Source: Engraulis encrasicolus
Lineage: Eukaryota; Chordata; Actinopteri; Clupeiformes; Engraulidae
Reading direction: 5' to 3'
DNA length: 64,000 nucleotides
Assembly: GCF_034702125.1 (NCBI RefSeq)
Contig: NC_085878.1
Coordinates: 18,384,557 to 18,448,556, forward strand
Below the pieces are notes generated by a model. That model was not told the DNA's origin. It saw only the letters and a program-made list of their open reading frames with translations, and did not search any database. Position numbers and translations under genes: made by a program. The number at the start of each line of letters is the position of its first letter. Within the stretch, counting starts at the first letter, position 1. Of this stretch, positions 55,579 through 64,000 are shown one piece after another.

Positions 55579-58500
55579 AAGCTCTTCCTAAATACCACCA
55601 ACCCCAACCCCAGTTCCCATCTCTACCTAAAAAGATAGACTAGTTAATTCCATGGATGAAAAGTAAGTTATATATATTGCATGAGAGAACCAAAATACTA
55701 AGTCAGAAGAAACAAAGAAATATACATGTTCATACACATGTACTGTATGTATAGAACCAAAATATAAGCAAGTACCAAAATATAAGTGAGCATCGAGCCA
55801 GGCAACTGTTTAAATTCAGTGCAAGTAGCAAGTAAATTTGAGTAGAGGTGAGGGAGGTTCCAAATGAACTGTGCTACCTAGCTCCTTTTAAATTTCACAA
55901 GTGAGGAAAAATGCATGCACACCCCTACATGATAATCCCAACACTAAACCTTGACTTACCTCACAACAACTTTCCGTTGCGTCTGGTCAATTTTGCAGTA
56001 CACCATCTTGGTCCGAACAGCTAAAAACATACAAACATGTAAAATTTGGTACAGTAGACATTGTATGAATGCAGTATCCGATAGTTATTTATGCACCAAG
56101 TTTACAACAATAGTTAATATTTAACACGTTTTATGCACTGTATATGGATATTTTTGAAAAGACATCGGTTTAGGTCTCTTGTAAACCTCCTTAAAAAATA
56201 TCACTTTCAGGCGGCAACACCGCACCAGTCACAACAGTGTTTTTATTTTTATCCACATTTTGTGTTTGTACGTAAAGGGATACAAAAAAAAATCTGCATT
56301 TAAAAATATCCGCATACACGTTACATAAACAGCGCCTAAACATAAATAAAAGTATCATGCCATTCAGGTACTAGAATGGAAGGAATACTGTTGTCTAGTT
56401 GGGCATCCCCTGATCACAGATTATCTTTGAAACCTTTGAAAAGTTACAAGAATTTTCACAAAATCTTGTACGATGATAGCCTGTTTTTCTAGACCACATT
56501 AATTACTTTGTAATTCATTTTTGTTCTGGATCCTCGATGCCCTGGATCGCTTGGGTGGGAGGAGTGAGCTCAGCTCTGGTTTTAAACGAGTGGACCAATT
56601 GCTGACAGTTGACGTTCATGAAGTATGCTGTTATGCGCCAAAGTGCATTCGCTCCCCAGAGAAGCATAATCAGACCATTCGTGTATTACGAAGTAATTCA
56701 AAATGACTGGTCTGGCCTGTCAGGCTAGTGCGATAATACTCTATAACTGATTACGTTTGGGGGCCAGAGCGGTCAACATGGCTGCGGAACCATTAGAATG
56801 GAGTTCCAGCTGGTTTCATTTGAGTGTTCGTCAAACACGGGCATGAACGTACCATCGATGACGAAGGCCTCCACCTCTTCTGCTCCGATCTGCAGCTCCT
56901 GTTGGATGGTGTCAAAGGAGATCTCCTTGAACTCCACCGCCATGCCCATGAAGGTCAACAGGCGCATCTTGGACATGTTCTGCTCATGGGACAGGCCTAC
57001 AGCACAAGCGAGAAACAACCACATACACAACAGTCGAAACCATTCAATTCAATATTCAGTAGAGAGTGCCAAGTCATGCATCTTGGATCTGTTTTGGTCA
57101 TGGGGACCGGCCTACAGTAGCAGAAACAACCATTCAGATGAGATCATACTTAAGCATTAAACTCATTATCTACACTATTAGTAATACAATTTGTAATTTG
57201 CGGTCAATATTCAGTAACAAATGCCCCTAGTGATGCCTCTTGGACTTGTTTTTCTCATGAGACAGGCCTAGAGCAGGAGATATAACCAAAGACACAACAC
57301 CAGACAAGCACTTAAATCAACATTCAGAGATGACACCTCACCACAATTTAACTCAAGATTCCACAACAAGTGTGCCAACTGACGCATCACCTGTCAAATT
57401 AACAACAGATGCAACACCAGACCAGCATTTAAGCAAACAAGTCAAGAAGTGATGCATCATCTAGCCTCATTGATCTTTTTTCCCATGGTACACCACATAT
57501 GGCTCCAAACTGATTATCAAAGTCAGCTTTAAATGCAGGACTTGATAGGGCACATGATGGAATGTAACATTTGTCCAGCAAAAGGAAGCTCATTAATGGG
57601 CAATACTACATTCTTCTTAAAGTTTCACTTCACAAACAAAAAAAATACATTGTATGCTGGTTGTGCTAGCACTGAAAGCTCCCATGTCATGAGCTGCTCT
57701 CTCCCAGCGGTCGGCATTCAGACTGCTGACACTCGCATTCCTGCAGCCTGCCAACATGCATGCCCCATGCATACGTGACTTGGCCACTGTGACCATCTGC
57801 ATACTAGTTGCCCCATTTGATGAGCTCTTCAGTTGAAGGGGTTGCTTCAACACATCGTTTTGAATAAGAATCAGCAGCACGTCACATAATAATGTACTCA
57901 CCCAGAGAATCGATGAAATCCTTATTGCTCTGGTAGAATTTCACATAGGCTACAAGCTTCGCACTGACGAAAATGGTGAGCAGCTGGAAAAGAGAAAAAG
58001 AAACAGAAAAGTCAAATACATCTACATAAAAAAATCCAAGTTTGCTGCATATGTTTAGCTAAAGAAAAGGAATGAATGCAATCGTCTAGTGTACTCACAT
58101 CATGGATGAGCTCCCCCTCCAGGAAGCGCACAGGCTTCAGAGCCAGCAGGTGGTCAAACAGGAACGTGTTGGGGTCCTTCAGAGCACGGACGATGCATCT
58201 ACATAGAAAAGTGCCATTCATTTAGTCTAGTAAACTAGCCCCACCTGCCAGCGGCCAAAATTATTTTGCTCACATTTAGTCTGGTTTATCAGGCTACCAT
58301 TCATTCACAGTTACGCATCTTACAGTGTTGAAGAAAATACAGTCAATCCGGAAAGTATTCACAGCGCTTCACTTTTTCCACATTTTATCATCTTACAGCC
58401 TTATTCCAAATGCTACAAATGAATCTCTGTTGTCAAAATCCTACAGAAATTATTTCATTATGACCATGTGAAAAAAAGATGTCTTGACAGTGGTGGTAAA

Positions 58501-61500
58501 CAAGTGAGTTTCACAAATACATCATCTGGCTAGTCAATCATGGTAGTGGGACTGACATGGTTTGGGGATGTATGAATGCAGTCAACATTGGAAATCTGAA
58601 TTACACCTAAAGAAGCATGCATGTCAACATGCACAGTGACTACAGAAGCAGATCATTATACTCTCCATAGGATTTCATTCAAAACTCACACCCATCTATT
58701 TTAGCCAGGTGCAGACTCAAAATGTACAATTTCAATGTAATGAAAGGTTGAAACACACACCGACGACCTCCCTTTAATCCCTTTTCATTTCGAAATGAAA
58801 CAATGAATGTAGTTGCTGCCAAAGGTGGTTCTACAAAGTATTAAGCAAAGGCTGTGAAAACTTTTGTAAATATGATTTCTTAGTTTTTTTTTTAATACAT
58901 TTTCAAAACTGTCAAGACAACTTTTTTTCACATGGTCATAATGAAATAATTTTGACAACAGATATTAAAGGGACACTGTGCAGGAAATGGTCAAAAAAGG
59001 TACTGCAACTATGCTGCTTATTGAAATTGTGCCGCCTATTGCCAAATTTGACCTTTTCATGACAGTTTACTAAGTAATAAACTAATATTTACTAGTATGG
59101 TCCAAGTAAAGTCATTTTTGCAGCTAAAAATCACTATTTTTGGAAATTCAAAATGGCGGACCATGGAGAAGATCCCTCTTTTCATGTATGAAAAGTGCAA
59201 TTTTTCCAGTCATAATGAATACTTAGAATTTGATGGTGGTGGTAAGTATTCATGAAAAAGGTACCATTAGTGAATGGGTAGCATGAATTCTGGAAATAAA
59301 TAACTAAAAATCTCACACAGTGTCCCTTTAATTTGTAGCATTTGGAATAAGGCCGTAAGATACTAAAATGTGGAAAAAGTGAAGTGCTGTGAATACTTTC
59401 CAGATTGACTGTATCCCAGGGGTGCTGAGGTGACAGCCCTATTGTACATAGTGAAAGCGAAAGCCCATTGGGAAACTCCAACTCCCATTGTCATTGTGAC
59501 ACAGCACTCCACAGCACACAAGTGAATGCTGCACACAACGAAATTGCATTTATGCCTCACCCGTGCAAGGGGGCAGTCCTCAGTGGCGCCCCATGGGGAG
59601 CAGTGCGGTGGGACGGTACCATGCTCAGGGTACCTCAGTCATGGAGGAGGATGGGGGAGAGCACTGGTTGATTACTCCCCCGACTCCTGACCCGCCAGGT
59701 TGGTGGGGGGAGTAATCAACATCCCATCCAGCCCACGGATGACATGGAAGAGCATAAAGTGTCTTTGGATTGAACTGAGTGTTCATGCTTATTCTGTCAA
59801 GATCTCCTCTTCACACTTACACTTAACATATCTGAATCCAATAACTGGATGATCTACCCATCAGAAGATCAGTCTGCTCTTTAGATCACATGTTTGACAA
59901 TATGAGTGGGCGCCAAACATTATATATACAATTCATTTGTAAAAGCTGATTTAAAATGTACTATACTGCCCAAAGAGATGTGCGTTTGTACTGCACAGAG
60001 CTAGGATCTTTTATCCTAGTGCGGGAGGTAAATTATGGAATCAGGGTTGTTTCAGTATACCTGTGGGCGTCAACGCGGGCTTGTGAGGCGTTGTCTTCTG
60101 TGTAACTGCCCAGAAGCTCTACCATCACCTTGGCAGCTGCTTCACTGTGGAGTGGAGGAGAAAAAAAAGACAATTGAGTCAGTATCCTTGTTTACATATT
60201 ATTACTGCTTTATCTTTGCAAAAAAAAATCTTGAATCACAAACCCTGAGTACCTCTTCTTGCAGTCCACCAGCGCCTCATACACAAGCCTCAGCAGAGTG
60301 TGCTTCTTCTCTGTGTTGAGGTTCCAGTCAACAATCCACTTTCGGACCTTAATTGAAAATGAAATGAAAAATGACATCAAAAAATTGTGCCAACAGTAAT
60401 GTTAACATGTGTAACGGAGGCTAACTAGCAGAGTCTGTAATATAGAGGCCTTGGTGTCATGTTAGATATTATATTTTTCAAATAAAAGACAATTTCTTGT
60501 TTCATGGTATGAAACCTCCCTCCCAAAGCCTCATACAGTGTCGAAGCCGATGGACTGGGAGACTGGTCTCTTGGTCAAGTGGTATCGTACCGTGTCTCCC
60601 ATTACCGGGCCGTTGTAGTTGACGAGGTTGCAAGTTCGATCCCCAAGGGGGACGAGCGGGTGTAAGATGACCTCCGTCACACATGTGTGTAGTGAAGCTT
60701 AACGGTGACTACATACCTGATCGAGGTCTGTTGGTATGAAGGCGATGGCATTGCAGGTGGCAGCCACTTTAATGAGACTGCAATACACTGTGTACCTCAC
60801 AGGCGTGTTCTCATCCATCCCATGGAACAAGTTACTGAGACTAAATCAAGAGACAGAAAAAGGATTAGTTACCAGTGCACCCCATATACAGGCATTTTGC
60901 CACGTCTAGCAATAAATAAGGATTCAAGAGGCAGCCGTGGCCTAGTGGTTAGAGAGTTGGTCTTTCAATCTAGGGGTTGCAGGTGCGAATCCGCCCTGAC
61001 CTCTCCCTATATCTACATGACTACATCCATGGCTGAAGTGCCCTTGAGCAAGGCACCTAACCCCACATTGCTTCAGGGACAGTAACCAATACCCTGACAA
61101 ATAATGACTAAGTCGCTTTGAATAAAATGAAGCGTCAGCTAAATGTAATGTAAGGAAGAGACAGACGATGAATTTTAAAGCTGGAGATGAATGCGAGGAG
61201 GACGTACAGCTGCATCCTGAGAGAGGGACGCTCGCCCTCCCGGAACTTGACCAGCTTCTCACACAGGCTCTCGATGAGGGCCTCCTGCTTCTCCGTCTCC
61301 ACAATGAGGAGAAGGGAGACGATGCTGTTCATCACACTCTCCACGTCTGCAGAAAGAAACGGAGGAAGAGAGTCAGACTAAGTCAAGAGATCAAGGAAAC
61401 AAAGAATTGTTCAATTCAAGGTGTTGTAATCAGAATGGACGTCTTTCGCCTTAACGGTCAACAGACATACCCCCCCCCCCCTTCCCTCAAAGGCTGGCCC

Positions 61501-62109
61501 ACTGAAAAGCAACCCATACGTACCTTTGTCATCATCTTTCAGGCAGACATCACATGCCTCGATGATCTGAGCCAAGTCAACATAGGGTCCACCTTCTGAA
61601 TTCTCCTCAGAGATCTCACCTCCTTTAGACTTGATGTAGGCTCTCAGCTCAGAAGCCTAAACACGCACACACAGTAAACCATGGAAGCTTTGTCAATTCA
61701 CTGACTAAGCTAGTTCACGTCAGGTTGTATCTGCCATCACTGACACACTGTCTGTCTGTACCAGCTGGACACAGGAACACAAGGCAAACAAGACACAACT
61801 CCAAGTAAAACAAACCAAAACGTGTCAAATATGTTCAAGAACGATAACAACACCGACCATCCCAGCGGCACACATTTGGAACATGAGCAGTCAACAATGT
61901 GCAAATTATAGATTGCTAGCATTACCAGCTAAGCTAAGTCAATGGTCTTTTTGCTGATGTGCTAGGAGATGCTATCGGGCAAGCTAACGGTGCGTTATGT
62001 AAAACTGCTCGTTGACACAAACCATGGTAAAGTTTCAAGTTTACAGAGGAAAATGTTTAAGGTTTACCTGATCCTCCTCTGTTATGTCAATAAAAGCCGG
62101 GACACTCAT
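55219..62109 (-). CDS. eif3m: eIF3m, eukaryotic translation initiation factor 3 subunit M
   Basis: Eleven coding exons, 5' to 3': 62109-62068, 61656-61524, 61346-61208, 60840-60717, 60347-60253, 60144-60061, 58198-58099, 57983-57902, 56996-56853, 56020-55960, 55342-55219 (stop TAA). All have GT-AG borders and sum to 1128 bases, 375 codons plus stop, against 374 residues in human. The start [14 protein letters not shown] and blocks such as [56 protein letters not shown] and [16 protein letters not shown] are near-identical to the human protein. eIF3m is a PCI-domain subunit of the eIF3 octamer, a cytoplasmic complex that recruits mRNA to the 43S ribosome; the PCI domain lies in roughly residues 180-340. 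Introns hold SINEs, a Tc1 element and a (CA)n tract. A clear intact gene. Confidence 0.97.
55508..55576. repeat. (CA)n microsatellite in eif3m intron 10
   Basis: About 34 CA repeats between the last two eif3m exons. Confidence 0.9.
58340..59411. mobile_element. Tc1-like element in eif3m intron, with nested MITE
   Basis: TA-flanked ends (58,338-58,339 and 59,412-59,413) begin CAGTCAATCCGGAAAGTATT and end in the complement. The inverted arms reach about 160 bases (to ATTATTTCATTATGACCATG). The interior has scraps of transposase such as ATGGTTTGGGGATGTATGAA (MVWGCM-type) at 58,557. The right arm is interrupted by the element at 58,969-59,327. Lies between exons 6 and 7. Confidence 0.8.
58969..59327. 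mobile_element. TTAA-flanked MITE nested in Tc1 right arm
   Basis: Ends AGGGACACTGTG and CACAGTGTCCCT are inverted copies, and TTAA lies on both sides (58,965-58,968 and 59,328-59,331). The uninterrupted left arm of the Tc1 element shows the sequence before insertion. Like family K it targets TTAA and starts with AGGG, so both may use the same type of transposase. Confidence 0.8.
60410..60680 (+). mobile_element. tRNA-derived SINE of the TGTAACGGAGG family, in eif3m intron
   Basis: Same family as the tandem pair at 29.8-30.3 kb: TGTAACGGAGGCTAACTAGC, TGGTATCGTACCGTGTCTCC, B box GTTCGATCCCC and TGTAAGATGACCTCCGTCAC. About 80 bases of unrelated AT-rich DNA sit after the head. ACATGTGT occurs at both borders (60,405-60,412 and 60,681-60,688), a likely target duplication. 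Confidence 0.75.
60930..61152 (+). mobile_element. tRNA-derived SINE in eif3m intron 3
   Basis: Head GGCAGCCGTGGCCTAGTGGT with A box, B box-like GGTGCGAATCC, body TGCCCTTGAGCAAGGCACCT and tail AGCGTCAGCTAAATGTAATG. Antisense to eif3m and about 55 bases from exon 3. Confidence 0.8.
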
Positions 62110-62230
62110 TTTTGTGATTTATTACAGAGCCAGATGTAATCCACGCTCAAACCACGGTTCACCGACCGGAAGAGAGAGAGCCGACAGCCAGGAATGTATT
62201 TCCGGGTTAAAAAATTAAAGCGGCAGCAGA
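62110..62230 (-). promoter_or_regulatory. eif3m: eif3m 5' region with ETS-like motifs
   Basis: CCGGAAG at 62,166-62,172 and TTTCCGGG at 62,199-62,206 are two ETS-type sites within 100 bases of the ATG, common in TATA-less housekeeping promoters. No TATA box is seen. The start site itself cannot be fixed from sequence. Confidence 0.4.
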
Positions 62231-62831
62231 GAAATTTTAAGCGGTGGTGACACTATTTTTGTTCATCATGACAGCATTCACATGTTGTACCATTCCTTCA
62301 TTTACCGGTACATTCAATACAACCCCTGCAATAATCTAACTTTATCTGGAAGGCTTTGTCTGAAAACTTTATTATTTCCAGTTATTTCGAAGGCTAATGC
62401 AGTAGGTAGGCTGGTGTAAAGTAGACCTACCAAAGACAATGAAAACATGTTCAAAACTTGTAATTCACATCATGTTAGCCTTTAAAATAGTGCCATCTCA
62501 CCAGCAAGTGTATTTATGTTTGTTAATATGTCAGCAGGATTCTGCAAGAAGAATTCATTGTTGAGGAATGGACCATGCGTGGGCCCAAGAAGATCAGTTG
62601 GAGTCGAGAGGGCAAGGGTCCTATTCAGTTGTTTTGCTTCTTCCTACCAGTAGGCTAAGTGAAAGATGGGGTAGGCTAGGCCTAAAAGATGGGGTGAAAA
62701 AATGGGGTTGTAACACTCCATTTTACAGTAGGCTAGGCCTATTACTGCATGCAGCGAAGGCAGTGGATGTGAAAAAAAACAGCACACCCCAAAATATACT
62801 GCACTTTAATAACCTGTTAAGCCAGACAATA

Positions 62832-63798
62832 GGTAGACTGGGGTAAGATGAGCCACTTTTTAAATTTTTCGTCACAGCTAAGCGATGAAGGCGTATTTGG
62901 TTAAAATTTTCACATCATACCAAATTTCAAAGTGTCCTGATACTATTAGAGCAAAAACTAATTGATAAACTGTCATGGTTAAAATGATATTGCCTTTTAA
63001 AAATATTTTTTCAGGTGGCTCATCTTACCCCATGTACGGGGTAAGGTGAGCCACTGCTTGGGGTAAAATGAGCCCAGGCAAAAATCTCAGCTAAACAACT
63101 TTTATTTATTATAACAAATGTAACTAATGAATCTATGAAATAAAACAACTAAAGCAACAGAACTATGCCAAAAAATACATATTGTGGGCCCTTACAGCTT
63201 TGTTTGAATACATTGGCGAACAATGCAGAGTGCAATGTAGAAAAAAAGTTAATATTATTGTTTGAATTGGCTGAAACATGCATAAAGTCATTAATCTCAA
63301 ATCACCTAGGTATGATATGCAAGAAATTATCTGGTTATGCTGAAATATCATAATTTGGTGTTCAACCATTATGCATCCCATTAGGATAAGCGGCTCATCT
63401 TACCCCATCTCGAAAGGCTCACCTTACCCCGATGCCAACATTATGTAAATAAATGCTCATAAAATTATCATAAAAGTGCAAAAAGACTTAAAATATCGCT
63501 CATATAGTAGCTTATTACATAACGTTTCAGACATGATGAGACCAGAAATTGTTCTATTTTTGTTTTCTCTAAATCATCCATGTTTTGAATATACATGGAA
63601 TTCACTTAAAGAGCAAAAAAACACATTTTCACAAATATCACTCTTGCCAAATTTGGTACATGCTTCACTTTTTCACAGGTGTTAGAAAAGGATTTCCACC
63701 ACCTTAGAATGTGGTGATATGTTAAAATGTATTCACCTTTTTCGAGAAAAAGGGGGTGGCTCACCTTACCCCGTGGCTCACCTTACCCCAGTCTCCCC
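62832..63798. mobile_element. TA-flanked element with GGGGTAAGATGAGCC repeats
   Basis: Ends are inverted versions of AGACTGGGGTAAGATGAGCCAC, with TA on both sides (62,830-62,831 and 63,799-63,800). The core word GGGGTAAG(A/G)TGAGCC recurs inside at 63,028-63,075 and 63,390-63,430. The TA duplication suggests mariner-type mobilisation. No transposase frame. The flank to the window end (63,801-64,000) shows nothing recognisable. Confidence 0.65.
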
Positions 63799-64000
63799 TA
63801 TAGTTTGATTGGGGACCGGACCGTTGGCAAAGCTGTGAAACCTGTGGTTGGCATTCAAATCAGTTCTTTGTAGGCCTAACCTGCTTAATTGCAGGTGATA
63901 TGCCATGCAAGTATAGCCACACCAAAACTTGTTACACAGATGGAGCATTGTAATTTGAGGACAGATTTTGTGTCCTGCATTAGGCCTATGACGCAGTGCT

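Overview
This 64-kb window is nuclear DNA of a vertebrate, almost certainly a ray-finned fish. Both clear housekeeping genes are split by many short GT-AG introns. The rest is packed with fish-type repeats: Tc1-like transposons, hAT and Harbinger-type MITEs, TTAA-flanked elements, tRNA-derived SINEs and long (CA)n runs. There are no operons, ribosome binding sites or CRISPR arrays. All gene models come from reading splice sites and protein similarity by eye; no alignment program was run.

Layout. 0-8.5 kb: nested MITEs, then a partial, diverged second copy of wdr76 on the minus strand (nine exons, 2,657-7,105) whose C-terminal exons are not in the window. 8.8-11.05 kb: a 2.3-kb TTAA-type element, called family K here (copy 1). 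12.6-19.6 kb: complete wdr76 on the minus strand (15 coding exons, 538 codons plus stop) with a promoter holding a 32-bp tandem duplication of CCAAT boxes. 19.6-24.1 kb: MITEs and a fold-back Tc1 derivative. 24.4-26.5 kb: a four-exon single-V-domain immunoglobulin receptor gene on the plus strand. 55.2-62.1 kb: complete eif3m on the minus strand (11 exons, 375 codons plus stop), with several SINEs and a Tc1 element in its introns.

The middle, 27.7-50.3 kb, is a stack of insertions that can be unpicked. A tandem array built on the palindrome TTTGTGCACAAA was split at a TTAA by K copy 2, and again by a 2.2-kb hAT-like element. K copy 2 was itself split twice. About 10.4 kb at its first break includes an 8.7-kb element with roughly 450-bp terminal inverted repeats and THAP-domain exons. 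A 6.2-kb element with CACTA/CAGTG ends sits at the second break and carries intron-containing remnants of an NFATC2IP-like gene. Copy 1 of K at 8.8-11.05 kb serves as the uninterrupted template that shows this.

Functionally the genes are unrelated neighbours: a chromatin-linked WD-repeat protein (and its truncated relative), a probable immune receptor, and a translation initiation factor subunit. The most interesting material is the captured NFATC2IP-like gene inside a transposon, the frame-preserving divergence of the second wdr76 copy, and the Ig receptor with a transmembrane arginine and a tyrosine-free acidic tail.
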